Shown one piece after another: positions 24,172 to 36,417 of a stretch of 64,000 nt of DNA; the first letter of the stretch is position 1, and each line of letters starts with the position of its first letter. Origin of the DNA: Tretioscincus oriximinensis. Taxonomy: Eukaryota; Chordata; Lepidosauria; Squamata; Gymnophthalmidae. The stretch is taken from assembly GCA_022410635.1 (NCBI GenBank), contig JAJVDF010000046.1, forward strand, positions 1,748,309-1,812,308, written 5' to 3'. The position numbers were made by a program, and so were the translations under genes. The notes under the pieces are model-generated. The model was not told where the DNA came from. It saw only the letters and a program-made list of their open reading frames with translations, and made no database searches.

Positions 24172-24306
24172 AGGCTGTATCCACACAACACTACTTTATT
24201 CCACTAGTATAGTGGAATATTCCACAATAAAGCATTGTGTGGAGTGGTTTATTCCAGAATATCCATGTTTTATTGTGGAATATTATGGAATAAGTAAGTG
24301 ATGCAG
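24172..24306. mobile_element. Palindromic MITE, copy 1
   Basis: Begins ggctgtatccacacaac, holds tattccactagtatagtgga, ttccacaataaagc, ccagaatatccatg and gtggaatattatggaataag. The reverse complement of 60198-60345 aligns along its whole length. Ends resemble inverted GGCTGCATCCAC, so this is a small nonautonomous DNA transposon; the superfamily is unknown. Confidence 0.65.
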
Positions 24307-24603
24307 AGTTACATAATTGAAAAAATGTGCCTTATATGCAATCAGGAATAAGATAGCATGAAAACACTTGATTTTTTATTAATTTTTTTCTGCATAGACA
24401 AAAAGTTAATACAGTTCATAAACGTTGATAGAGAAATATAACCACCATCTAGTTTAATATTCAGTGAAAATAACTGGGGAACAAAACAAAGAACACAAAC
24501 AATCCAGTTTCTAAGATTATTTCAAGATCATCTTAAATGTCTAGTATTATAGGGAATTACATAATAGAGTTATATGTGGATCAATTTTATAAGTGGATCA
24601 ATT

Positions 24604-25101
24604 TTAAGAATCATCCCACCTCAGCATTATCCAGTAAGTCTCCAAACCAAATAAAACAGCTAATGAAATAAAAATGAAGAAAATTGGAGGTGTTAATATT
24701 GAGCAATAAGGCATCAAATGTAAAATTTCTTGTAAAAGATTTTCGCATGAAATTTGGCCAATTTTCTTCAGCAAGTCTTGGAGACTTACTGGATAATGGT
24801 CAGGTGGAGATGAATTGGTCCACTTGATGGGGAATGGCTCAAATGTAGATCTAAAAAATAATGGAATATTAAATTTAAACAACTTAACCTGCCCAAATTT
24901 CTGTGTGTCCTCTCTCACTTTCTGTCTCTGATAGTATAATAATGCGATGAGTGTGCCTGGGTAAACCAAAGAGCCATAAAGGATACAAATGCCTAGTAAA
25001 GAAGCTTGTAACAAGGAGCTTTTCTGTGTGAGCTTATAGTCTAAGATCACTTTTGCAGGTAAGAACCATGTGGGTTCACCTTTTGGTGCAAAGAATGCCA
25101 T
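24604..25101 (-). CDS. Unassigned 165-codon ORF with two hydrophobic segments
   Basis: An uninterrupted frame from ATG to TGA in an intron of 2.7 kb whose base composition should rarely leave 165 codons open. The protein starts MAFFAPKGEPTWFLPAKVIL. It has a hydrophobic stretch at about residues 30-56 (LLQASLLGICILYG...IALLYY), a Lys/Arg/Gln patch (QRQKVRED), and a second hydrophobic stretch at about 130-152 (ILTPPIFFIFISLAVLFG), ending MLRWDDS. It could be a two-pass membrane protein remnant, a retrocopy, part of a mobile element, or chance. I recognise no family. It lies on the same strand as PCDH15 but has no visible splice link. Confidence 0.3.
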   Translation of the reverse strand: MAFFAPKGEPTWFLPAKVILDYKLTQKSSLLQASLLGICILYGSLVYPGTLIALLYYQRQKVREDTQKFGQVKLFKFNIPLFFRSTFEPFPIKWTNSSPPDHYPVSLQDLLKKIGQISCENLLQEILHLMPYCSILTPPIFFIFISLAVLFGLETYWIMLRWDDS

Positions 25102-25470
25102 GCAAATCCTGCTATGTATACTGTTTATTTGAATGGCAGAATAGAAGATTAAAAGAAAAATATAAATGTTTCACTTGGAATTTACATTTCTCCTCTGCTA
25201 CTACAGAAATACTAATGTATCCCTTCTTGTATACATACAAGTTAAAACAGACAGATAGAGAATTTTAAAATGAAATTTAAAAAACAATGATTCTGAAGGA
25301 GGGAAATCCTTTGATAATGCATTAACAACATTTTTTGTTTTGTAGGGAAGAAAAATGTATTTTAGTAGCTTCATATTTTCTGCCTCTTAAAATCAAGTAT
25401 TTTCTACTGAATTTCAGAATTTGCTATAAAGGAATATGTGCTGGATGGCATGGAGGATAAATGAACTTAC

Positions 25471-25631
25471 ATCTCTGTCCAGAATTCTTCCTGTACTATT
25501 TAGATAAAGTCGCTGATTGATGGGATCCAAGATAACCCAGTAATCTATGTTGTCTTTTAGACTTAATTCAATGGTTGGATCAGGTCCTCCTGCTGTTCCT
25601 TTGATCAACATACTGTCAACTAGTATAGTGC
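25471..25631 (-). CDS. PCDH15: PCDH15 exon, core of cadherin repeat EC1 (161 nt)
   Basis: The minus strand encodes [18 protein letters not shown], then [18 protein letters not shown], then [11 protein letters not shown]. The Gly codon is split with the previous exon. The LDRD segment is the DRE-like calcium motif of EC1. The acceptor is ttctttcag/GCACT and the donor GAT/gtaagt. The 161 nt run from phase 1 to phase 0 and join correctly to both neighbours. Substitutions against human (for example VDSML for VDNML, INQRLYL for VKQMLFL) are conservative, as expected for an orthologue under constraint. The open frame continues into the intron on both sides, so the exon limits come from splice signals and homology, not from the ORF ends. 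Confidence 0.96.
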
Positions 25632-25894
25632 CTGAAAGAAAAACAGTGAAATTAGAGTTTGTGATAATACTTGTCACATCTTCAAGCCTAATTACTAATC
25701 ATGTTATTTTGATTATGATCGTATATTCTGATACAGTTAGCTTCATTTTTATATATTAATATATCTATATGCAGAAGTGTAATTATGTTTTTGAACTCAT
25801 TTGTTTCATTTATTTATATAGTGCTGTCAACGTACAGAGTGCTGTCCAGTGGGGTTCAAACACATTTTTTACCAATTAGTTTGGTCACTCTATA

Positions 25895-26370
25895 CAAGAA
25901 CTATGGGTGTCTCCGAGATCTTCCTGGACATCTTAGCAGCATTTACTATGACCATCTATGATAGCATTTTCCAGTGGCTCTCTGAAATAGGTCCAGGTAG
26001 AACCAAACTAAACTAGTTTGACTCCTGTTTAGATGATCAGTGGTGCCCTTCAAAGGAAAGGATAATGGAACCTGAAAAAAAAGAGCCACAGTATCCAGTT
26101 TTGTGTCCTTTGTCACTTACTATCCTCATGAAGCTGCTGGGAGAGGTCATTTGAGGCTTTGTAATATATTGCCACTAATCTCAGAGGACAGAGTAGGTGT
26201 TGCTGTGCTGAACCAGTGTCTGGCTGCAATAATGGGCTGGATACATGCCAGCAAACTGAAAGTTCAGTCAGGTAAAACGAAATTGAAACAAAAAATCAGA
26301 AAGACTTATGAGAGGTATCCAGAGATGAAATGTTACATTCCTAAATCCAAGTCAGCATTAGAATTGTAGC
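25895..26370 (+). mobile_element. L2/CR1-group LINE reverse transcriptase remnant
   Basis: Pieces in shifting frames match an RT: IFLDILAAFTMT followed by IFQWLSEIGPG (the LDLSAAFDT region), then KLLGEVI and GWIHASKLKVQSGKT (the WM..NKLKLN..KT segment). Stops and frameshifts destroy it. The YADD box is not intact. The 88-codon ORF at 26103 includes the end of it. Confidence 0.55.
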
Positions 26371-27899
26371 TTTAAGGCATTTCAAGAGCTCAGTACATGA
26401 ATACTCCCTTATATGCAATTTATTCTTGCTCTTTTTTCTTCTTAGACATCAGATAAAAATATAACATTTGTACCAATTATTTGGCAGGTGATAATTGATT
26501 ATAGCATAATGTAATCTTGTTGGAGGTTGACAATATGTTTATACATTATTAATAAAAAAGCATTTTAATGATAGTCTTAGCTGTGGTTTCAATGTATTTA
26601 TCAGAGCTATTTTTCTCCTTTCTGTATATGATCTTGTTTTTAATAAATGACTGAACAATAAACAATATCAGTAATTAACATTAGGTGTTATTTTGTTTGA
26701 ATATGTATTTCCAAAATATCTTTAAGTAAAATAAGTTTGTTTTATGAAACAGTATTTCTNTTTTCCTTCTTTATTATTCTTTTTGAATGTTGATCCTTCC
26801 TTTTTTGGTGCTTAGAGCCTGCTTTTGTCCTGAGGCCAAAATGCCAACTTGATAACCTACTGGCAATACATCTGAAAGAAACAGATAAGATTTTGATGCC
26901 ACACGGAATGACATTTGCTTACATGAACTTCAGCCTACATACTAGTGTAGAAGGACACGTATTCCCAAATCATACTGAACATTATTTCTTTTTTCATGAC
27001 ATCTGACTGTCTGCTTGGGAGCCAATTTCTAGGAGAAGTCATAACTTAAACCAGGCAGGAGTTGAAAGGTCAACAACATTTGGCTTCATCTATTGATTCT
27101 CTTCCATAAAGGTCAGGAAGAAAGCAAAGTATTCTTTTAACCTCCTCCAGGTCTGCAAATAAAAAATCCAATGCTCAAAAAGCTTCTCTGTCCTGCAAAG
27201 GAATCATGTTACAGGCAAAGAGATAAAAGCTTTTTAGCTTCATAGGTATTTCTATAGAAAAATCAAGGAAACAGTCACGTGACTATGATCCTTTCTGTTC
27301 TTATTTTAATTCCAGATTTAAAGACTAGGTATAAATGATTAAATGAGTCTACCATGTTCTGGCCGTCTTCTAGAACACAGAGGAACACCTCCCATGCTCA
27401 ATATATTTGGTGGACACAAATATGCCCATAGACTGCATCTTCCAGAGATTCCAGTACTAGGACCTTTGTTCTTAGCATTAGGAGGTCCTGATGTATAGCC
27501 ACAGTTAAAGGATGTGCTTCCAGTCACTTTGAGAGCTGGTAGTCCTTAGGTTTAGAAGTTGGTGGTTATTAAAACAATTGCACCCTCCTGCACACGGAGC
27601 CATAAAAATACTGTAAAATTCTCTTAACAATACTTTTTGCAAGGAGATAAATAAATGGCAGTGATAAATTTGGTGATTCACTTTGGGAAGAACTTAATAT
27701 ATACTGTTATCATACATATGAAATGGGTCCCTCACAGAATATGGAAATAGGATTATTGCACCTGTATCTAGACTTCTAGAGACTCCACTTCCTGAACACA
27801 ATATAACAAAAGAACAGTCATAATTTTGCAAGACTTCAGCAATATGTCAACTGAGAACTACCAAAAATGCAAGGTGGATTTTGAATAAGCAAAGGAGCT
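26371..27899. other. Intron, no gene seen
   Basis: AT-rich. Short ORFs only; no repeat family recognised. Confidence 0.6.
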
Positions 27900-28470
27900 A
27901 GAAATCAAAATGACAATTACTGGATTATCCCTTGGGGAAAATATGGCAGTTCCAGAAAAATATCAATTTATAAACATAAGCTGTTGTAAAGTTTTTGAGT
28001 GTGTGGATTGTAACAAACTGTGGGAAATTCTTAAAGTGATGGGAATACTTTACCGTCTCCTGAGTAATCTTCATGTAGGCCAAGAAGCAGCAGTTGGAGG
28101 TTAACATGGACCAACTGATAGGTTAAGATTGGGAAAGGAGTATGACCAAGTTGTATACTAGATGAATCAACTTCTAGAATTAAAATTGCCAGGAGAAAAA
28201 TCAACAAGCTCAGATATACAGATGACACCACTATTATGGCAGAATGAACTAAAGACCCCCTTGATGAGAGTGAAGGAGGAGAATACAAAAGCTCATTTGA
28301 AATTCAACATTAAAAACAAAACAAAAACAAAACTAAGATCATGGCAAACAGAGAGACAAAAAATTAAAGCAGTGGTGGATTTTATTTTTCTGGGCCCAAA
28401 GATCTCTGGTGACTGCATAAAAATGAAAAGACACTTGCTACTTGATAGTGTACCAAAATATCACACCACT
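27900..28470 (+). mobile_element. BovB (RTE clade) LINE reverse transcriptase remnant
   Basis: The frames hold recognisable BovB segments: LLSNLHVGQEAAV, then INKLRYTDDTTIMAE in one frame (the YADDT catalytic box, with Ala changed to Thr), then LKTPLMRVKEENTKAHLKFN, and VVDFIFLGPKISGD. Internal deletions and frameshifts inactivate it. BovB is abundant in squamates and ruminants and patchy elsewhere, so with CR1 it supports a squamate source. Confidence 0.8.
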
Positions 28471-30752
28471 CGTTTCTGCTACTGAGTTCATTGCCTAATT
28501 CAGTCGCTGCTGCTCTTTTTTGCCATTTACATTAGTTGTATTCTGACTATGGAGTTCTCTGAACTGTGGGCGCTCCCGTGTCAGACTCACACTCAGCCAT
28601 GATGTTACTTGAGCCTCAGCCTATTAGGGAAAGGGGTGTTCCTGGGCTGGATGGCTGCACATGTAACAGTTTCTGCCAGTCTTTCCTGAGCCCCGTTCTG
28701 TGCACAGCTCCTTTTGAGCAGCGCACACTCCCAAACACAATCTCTTNTTATTTTTTTGCCAGGGAGGGAGGAGGGAGGGGGACAAAAAGGACTGGATTTG
28801 ATGGTGATTATAAAGATCTACCCAATCCCATGTTGCCAGCAACTTCACAAAACAACACATGAGCTCTCCCTTCTCCACTTCCGCTCACCATTGAGGTGTC
28901 CTCCGCCATTCCAGCAGCCCATGGAATCTTGGCATTAATGAATGACCAACCCCATCACCCCTGAAATGGATTGGGGTCCTGAGGGATTGGAAAAGTTTTT
29001 TTTCTTTAGCCAGAATAGTGTAGCCTCAACCCTTTCTTCTTCCACCTGCAAGCCCAAAGGGGTGACCAAGTCTGGCTGGTTTTTCCCCTCTTGTCCCTTT
29101 TGGGCCTTATTTCGTGTCTTATCAAAGGGGGTGAGAGACAGGCAGGGAGAGGGGAGGTGGTAGCAGAGTGAAGCACTGCCTGAGTGCAAGCAGGAAATGC
29201 ACCATCAGTTGCTGCCTCTCCCCCTTCCTTGCTCGAAAAACTGGTTTTTCCGGTTTCCTCTGCAGCTATGGTGGGAGGGATTCAGCTGTGTGTGCTATGT
29301 TGGCTTTTAACATGGAGTTCTTATGGACATCAAATTAGGCATCCAAATTGGGTTCGATTTAGATCAATCTAAAGTGCTTTCCATTCCGTGTTAAAGTGTA
29401 GTGCATTTGTAGCCTGTAACTTGGTCACTATGGAAAACCCAGCATTTCATATAATTGCAATGCTTTGCTTGTTTATTTCCTTTTGGGTGCTACTTAAGAA
29501 ATCAGCAAAGGGAGGTGCTTGGCTGGCTCCATGAGAGTGATATAATAAAGATGTATGGCTGCAGAAATGGAAAATAAAATGGAGCTGCTGCTGCTTCATC
29601 TGGCGAGGGGCAATAAGAGATAATTTCAGTATTTCAGATACTCCAAATTACCTCTTGTTTCAAATATTGCAACTTCAACCTCTAAACAGCAGAATTATTC
29701 ACATTTGAAGAAGAAAGAGAAGGAGGAAAGAAAGATCTTAAAACATTTCAGGTTGTGTAGTCTGATGCATATGCAATTTCTGAACCAGTTTATCAATTAA
29801 AAGAAATTAATATTTCATGTTAAGTGGATCATCTATGATGACAATTTAATCTGGGCAGTTTCAGCAGGTAAATACCATGGTAGGCTTGCTTGGGGGGGAG
29901 GGATACACTTAACACATTGTATACTCACTGTTATATTCCTCTAGAGTCTTACATAAAAAAACACTCCAGAAAGGTTCAAAAGTCATAAGCTAACAAAAGC
30001 AGTAGTAGCAGTAGAGGCAGAAGTAGTACTAGTAACATAGTATTTCAAATTAAGATATATTTACATTAGGGTTTGGTTATTTTTAACTGCTTTGTCATTT
30101 TTAAAAAAGCTTAAAAAGACGATTAACCTTATCTAACTTAAACAACATCTTTATATTATCTGTGCTAAGAAAGTTGCTAAGGTTGTGAGGGGCTTTCGGC
30201 TGTCATACAGGATTCCCAAGACAAGGCAAAGCCAGTTTGACCTGATTCAGTCTATTCACTGTTTTTTAAAAGCTGAAAGAAAAAGCAATAAAATAACCTA
30301 GACTGGATCCCCAGAGTTTATCATTCATTCCCCCATATTGGTATAGAAATAGCAATTCCTTCCAGGCAGCACAAAGAATAGAAAAAAGTGAGGGAGCAAG
30401 AGGGGAGAAATTGTCCCAACCTCCGAATCCATACAGATTCTCACAGTTTTAAAAGAAAATAAGATATATTNGTTTTTTGTTGATGCTCTCTCTTTATCCA
30501 ATATGGGTACACAACAGAATCTTTTAATAATGAATATCTTTTAAAAAGAAAAAGCCATTTAACTTGGCTTTTGGCTGAAAAAACTCTTCTCCCTTCCCTA
30601 CATTCAGGTAGTGTTATTTTAATGTTTTATATTAATTTGGCTTTAATATATTGACTTTTTATTGTTAACCACTTTGAGACCTTCTGGCATAGGATAGTAT
30701 AGAAAGAAAACAAATTAACAACACAGACTACAACTTTATGTGCTGTAGTCCG
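28471..30752. other. Intron, partly GC-richer, no gene seen
   Basis: The part 28560-29390 has raised GC and a purine-rich run (gggagggaggagggaggggg near 28762), with small overlapping ORFs in both strands and no family match. The rest is AT-rich with a small AGTAGT stretch near 30000-30034. Confidence 0.5.
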
Positions 30753-30948
30753 TAGACTGACCAGATGACCCCCTTTTTGGGGGGGGGGTGTTTGAAAACC
30801 AGGCTTTGGGTTGCCTTCTGGGTTTTGTGAAGGAAAAAAAATGGAAAAAAAACTTTATTGAAAAAAAAATTCCTCAGCAAAAACCGGGAGGCACCCGAAA
30901 ACCAGGCTTCCAACCCCCTCCCCCAAAAGGGGTCATCTGGTCAATCTA
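30753..30948. mobile_element. hAT-like MITE with 20-bp terminal inverted repeats
   Basis: Left end tagactgaccagatgacccc; right end ggggtcatctggtcaatcta is its reverse complement with one mismatch. Subterminal G and C runs and an aaccaggctt motif at both arms extend the palindrome. The flanking 8-mers gtagtccg and gcagtcag agree at six of eight positions, consistent with a decayed 8-bp hAT target duplication. No transposase. Confidence 0.75.
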
Positions 30949-32921
30949 GCAGTCAGGACATTTCACCAGTAAAGGCTTCTGAAATGAAACTTCAATTATT
31001 ACAGAAGATTTACCCCCAATTGTATCAACACAGACAACCTTTAACAGATCTTAATAGCCTTAATCACCACAAATACCAGCTTCCTTAAATAGTCTAAGGT
31101 TGGGGAAAGAAGGAAAAAGAATTCCCAGCTTCTATTCTGTAAATGATGGAAGTGACAGATGTTCTCAATAATTCATTTGATTATATTGTCCTACTACTAC
31201 CACCATATATCTTCATAACTACTATATTCACAAGTAAATGCCACAGTTCTTGTATAAATGATGCGCAGCAGAAATATTGTGGCATGAAGAATGACTCCTA
31301 CCTTTTAATTTCTACAGGAACATGATCAAAGTAGACTGAAAGTATGACTATCTAAATGTTTACCTTTCTTTTAGATAATTTATGTTTAAAAGCACAGGAT
31401 CCAATATTGGTCCTTAGAGGACTTCAGTTTTTTTTATTACTTTGCACTCTGAGATAGCAGACAGAACCAATACATTTATTCAGTGACTACTGGATTTATT
31501 CGAATTGATTTCATGAAGGGAAGTTCAAATACACAATGCCGATAGGATCATATTTATTCACACGCTTAATGACAACCCCAACGAATTAGAAAAGTTGGAA
31601 AATGACATCTTGGAGATCTGTGTCAAAGGCTTGTGAAATAACATGGTGTTTTCTTTCAGGGCCTTAAAGAGAAAATTTTGTCATTTGAAGAATTCCTAGA
31701 TTCATTCACTTAGTCTACCTCCCCACCTCATGTTTTACCTCGCTGTGAAAACAAACAAACCCATTTTATCTTCTCTTTCCAAGCTGCTGAGACTCTTTGC
31801 ATAGCAACCATGTCACATGACAAGCCCCAGAAGGTATTGCTGTACTTGCCTGACTAAATCCCCAGCATTCTCTGTGAGCCTACATACAATTCCCAAGCAT
31901 TCTCTGCAAGCAAAGAACCAATTGGCTTTTAGAATTTGCTCCTGACACAGATTTCTTTCAGACTTTGCAAAATGCTGGCAACTGAATCAAATAAAATATG
32001 ATGGCTATTTATTCCACAGCAAAGGATCTTTTAAGCTAACGGAACACTGGACACAACTCTGTGGGGCAGACAGAAGGTAATGGCATATCCAATGCACAGG
32101 AAATCATGCGTGCGGATCGGGCTAGAATTCTAATTTATGTAGGGATGTGAACTGGGTTCCAGACTGTTACTTGGGTTGTGAAAATTCTATAAGTATAGAA
32201 ATGCCCTTCAAAAATTATTATGAATAGATTGTGCTATACTGATTTTGAATTATAATACATATAAACATTTATCATACTGATAGTATGAATAAGAATTTTA
32301 CTTTAGAAAATGAGCAAAAATTTCACTTCTGACAAACAGAATTTCATTTCAAACAATGATCAAAAGATTTGGAAGACTTTTTAACTTTTATAAGTGTTTA
32401 TAAAAAGTCCAAAACTTTTCTTCTGATCTAAACTAGGAATATCTTGCCCAAGGCAAAGGAAGATCATATCAATTGTTTGAGGGGTGTCTTCCCTAACAGA
32501 ATCTTCTGTTTATTGTTTTCATTTTTTATTTTTTCTTGAAAATCTTTCCACCTACATGTATTGTTCACACACTTACTACTTACTGCAGTCAAAAGACTCC
32601 AAAAGAATGTAAATGGATCTGGATGGTTTGTTAAAATGGAGAAATTATGCATTTTAAAAAATTCCAGACTTTAAAAATAATATAATGTACTGTATATAAC
32701 TACATAAATGTTATTCTAATTTACATTATGCACACCAGTTTGACTTTGAGGCTATCAAGTTTCATGTTATGTCCAGACATGGCAAAAATGCCACCTCATA
32801 GAGACTGTGGCTGTGTTCAGACAAAGGGAGTTTTTTTTAAAAAAAAGATCTCTGGGGCACCTTTAAGGTATCTCTGAAACACTTTGCAAGTGAGATTTCT
32901 CTCTCTCACACACAGAAGACT
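30949..32921. other. Intron, no gene seen
   Basis: AT-rich; no repeat family or coding potential recognised. Confidence 0.6.
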
Positions 32922-33170
32922 TGAGCCAGTCTGCTGTAGTGGTTAGAGCATCTGGAAGACTCCTGGTTCAATTCTGTACTCCTGCACAAAAAGCCTGCTG
33001 GGTCACCTTGAGCTAAAAACAGTTCTTTGGAGCTCTCTCAGCCCCACCCACTTCACAAGGTTCTGTTGTAAAGGGAAGAACAGAGGTTTATGTAAGCCAC
33101 TTTGATTCCCTTCGGGTTGAGAAATGTGGAATATAAAAAACAGCTCTCCTCCTTCTCCTTCTCCTTCTCT
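32922..33170 (+). mobile_element. tRNA-derived SINE
   Basis: A tRNA-like head with an A-box region (tgtagtggttag, 32935) and B box ggttcaattct (32965-32975). The body contains gctctctcagccccacccac and taagccactttgattccctt. The tail is cctccttctccttctccttct. Same family, opposite orientation, as 13205-13417. Confidence 0.8.
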
Positions 33171-34339
33171 GAAGTGCCTCCATGCTGTCCTTTTTCTTAA
33201 ATCTGACCCCAGCTAGTGAGTGTCACTTTGCATTCCAAAACATTCTGTAATCCAACTTTTCTTAGGGAAGGTTAGGGGACAGACTGGTGTGTGTGAACAA
33301 CCAGAAATGCCTTTTTACTTTGGTCTTCAGAAATGCCTTTTTACTTTGTTTTGCTGTGTCTGGACACAGCATAAGGATATGCAATGCAACATTTTTGTGT
33401 TAATGGAAAATCTTTTCTTTTAAAATAGAAAATTCAAGTCTCAAAACAAAGTAAGAAAAAATAACATTAACATATTTATTTCGATTGGAATTTGGGTTGT
33501 ATAGAACAACTAAGTCCCTTGCTAATAGTGACACCAACTGAATAAATGATAAACCAATAATGCATGCCGTAGTTAAATCTAATCATGGATCATAAGATAT
33601 CAATCATCACACTGCAAGCATTAAGCAGAAAAAAAATCAATATAATGTTTTTCATTACAAGCAACTCAACCGATTAATATATTACCTTTCCAACTTGAAT
33701 GAGAGCTATACATTTATTTACAAAGAAGGGTAATAATTAATGAATTGAACTTTGATGCTGAGAAGGAATTTGCCATGGAATGGAGCTTATTAATGCAGTG
33801 ATTTCCTCCTAGAAATTAATTTAACACCTAACATTTTTTTTCAGTGCATCATTTTATAATCTTAGATTCTCAACATTAAGTCTAGCTTCTATTAATATTT
33901 TATAGTGATAACCATATTGGCAATTTAAGGTGTGTTTCATATTGCCCTGTAGAATACGACGAATATCTACTAGCCATATTATATTATCAGTGCTCCTTGG
34001 ATAGTCTCCATTTATTCGTTTATTTATTTACACTTATTTCCCATCCTATACACAAAGGTCTTGGGATAGTTAATAATAAAAGCAAGAATATTATGAAACA
34101 ATGTCTGAAAATGGGTAAAGCTGTTAAAGAGCTGAACCTTCAAAGATTTTCTGAATAAATACANTGATGATGATTAATGGACACAAGTGGAAGACTATTC
34201 CATAATCTGGAGTACATCATGGAGAAGGCTCTGTGTCTGAAACACTCATTAAAGGAAGAATCATGATCACTGGCAATCTGAAACGTTTTTTCTACTTTAT
34301 CCCTATGAACCTTAGCACTGTGTCTATGAATGGCACACA
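33171..34339. other. Intron, no gene seen
   Basis: AT-rich. A tttatttatttacacttatt segment at about 34015-34060 and the following 34180-34330 resemble an old dispersed LINE tail; not assigned. Confidence 0.5.
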
Positions 34340-34359
34340 TTGATTGGGCAAACTCTTGT

Positions 34360-35951
34360 TCAACTCATGAAAAAGAAATAAAATTCTTAGACATGCTAAC
34401 TGATTGCTTCCTAGAGCAGGTGGTTGTAACTGTAACTGATCCCATAGGAAACAGTGACCACAATACAATAACTTTCAACCTGAATGTGGATAGCAAATTG
34501 TCAAGCAGTTCTAACACAGAAACCTTCAACTTTCACAGAGGAAATTTTCCCAAAATGAGGAAATTGGTAAAGCAAAAANTAAAAGGGAAAGTGAGAAAAN
34601 TCCAGTCCCTTCTAAAAGTTTGGAAATTGTTTGCAAATACAATATTGGAAGCTCAAATAAAATGCATTCCCAAGAGAAGAAAGGATTCTGCCAAGTCCAA
34701 GAAGACACCTATATGGCTTACCTCTGCAGTAAAGGAAGTAATTAGAATCAAGAGAAACTCATTTAAAAAGTGGAAGGTTTATCCTAGTGAGGAGAACAGA
34801 AGGGAGCACAAACTGTGGCAAGCCAAATGCAAGGTGGAAGTCAGGGATGCGAAGAAAAACTTTGAGGTGTACATTGCAANGAATATTAAAAGAAATAATA
34901 AGGACTTTTTCAAATATATCAGAAATAAGAATCCTACCAGGAAAGCAGTTGGACCACTAGATAGCAATGGACAAAAGGGCATAATCAAGGAGGACGTGGA
35001 GATTGCAGAGAAGTTCAATGAATTTTTTGCTTCAGTTTTTGGTGAAGNAGACAGAGGGAATTTACCTGCAACAGATTTAGTTTTCTCAGAAAGACCACCA
35101 GAGGAATTAAACTGGATAGAGATAACAAGGGAGGAGGTCCGTGCTAACCTTAATAAGCTGAACATTTATAAATCCCCAAGGCCAGACCGCATTCACACAA
35201 GATTGGAGGGTAGCTAACATAACACTAATCTTCAAAAAAGAATCCCGGGTCATCCCGGAAATTATGGACCCATCTGTTTAACTTCAATTCCAATTAAAGT
35301 GTTGGAAACCATAATTAAGGAAAAATTACTAAACACATGGAGAAGCGTGCATTGCTGAATGAAACTCAGCATGGCTTCTGCAAATGTAAATCATGCCTTA
35401 CCAACTTGCTAGAATTCTTTGAGAGTGATAACAAACATGTAGATAAAGGGGATCCAGTTGATATTGTCTATCTAGATTTTCAGAAGGCTTTTGATAAAAT
35501 CCCTCATCAAAGGATTCTAAAAATGCTCCATACTCATCGTATAAGAGGACAGACTTTGTCCTGGATTGGAAACTGGCTAAAAGATAGAAAACAGAGGGTA
35601 GTATGAAATGGNCAGTTCTCTGAGTGGAAAGAGGTAAGAAGTGGGGTACCCCAGGGATCTGTACTGGGACCCTTGCTTTTCAATATATCTATAAATTATC
35701 TGGATGCCGAGGTAAATAGTGAAGTAGCCCCGTTTGCTGACGACACTAAACTTTTCAGGGTAGTGAAAACTGAAAATGATTGTAAGTCACTCCAGAGTGA
35801 TCTACCAAAATTGGGTGAGTGGGCATCAAAGTGGCAAATGCACTTCAATTTAAGCAAGTGCAAAGTCATGCACATTGGGGCAAAGAACCTCAACTACTCC
35901 TACCACCTGATGGGAACCAAGCTTTCTGTAACCGAGCAAGAAAAGGATCTT
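34360..35951 (+). mobile_element. CR1-type LINE, endonuclease end to reverse transcriptase, defective
   Basis: The 295-codon frame at 34330-35217 covers the end of the endonuclease (DPIGNSDHNTITFN), the linker and the RT N-terminus (IYKSPRPDRI). After a deletion at about 35200, fragments DWRVANIT...FKKE and NYGPICLTSIPIK continue in another frame. Then come YLDFQKAFDKIPHQ (35337 frame), PQGSVLGPLLF and the catalytic FADDTKLF (35673 frame). A stop, a deletion and frameshifts separate these, so no functional ORF2 protein is made. The copy ends abruptly after EQEKDL, lacking the C-terminus and 3' UTR. Confidence 0.9.
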
Positions 35952-36059
35952 TCTGCCTTCTTGGCAAACATACTCCTACATACATATGAAGACACCCATT
36001 GTGTAGCCTTAAAAATATTTCTACAACCCCTCCCACCTCACTTTCAAAGAATATGCTGA

Positions 36060-36417
36060 GCCTGAAAACAAGTTCACAGCACTCTGGATCATTTAGTGGG
36101 ATGGGGAATTCCTACTCCAAGACTAATACCTGAAAGGTTAAATTCAGAAAAGGCTAGAACAAATGATGAAGATGAAGACCACTATTTTATTTTNCTTTTT
36201 AAGCAATTCATTAGGTAATATATAAGAAGCACATGCAATCAAACATTAGGTTTAATATTACAGAACTACTGAACAAAAGAGATACAAGTTATGAATATAA
36301 TCCCTTGATTTTGAAAAATAAAACAGAGCAGTATAAAGGTCAGCATTAATTAGAATTGGCCTTCCTTTGCCTACTTTCTACTCAAGAGAAAGCACAAAAG
36401 GCAGCATGAGATTTCCA
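36060..36417. other. Spacer between two CR1 copies
   Basis: AT-rich sequence without recognised content, separating the abrupt end of one CR1 from the start of CR1-homologous sequence of the next. Confidence 0.5.
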
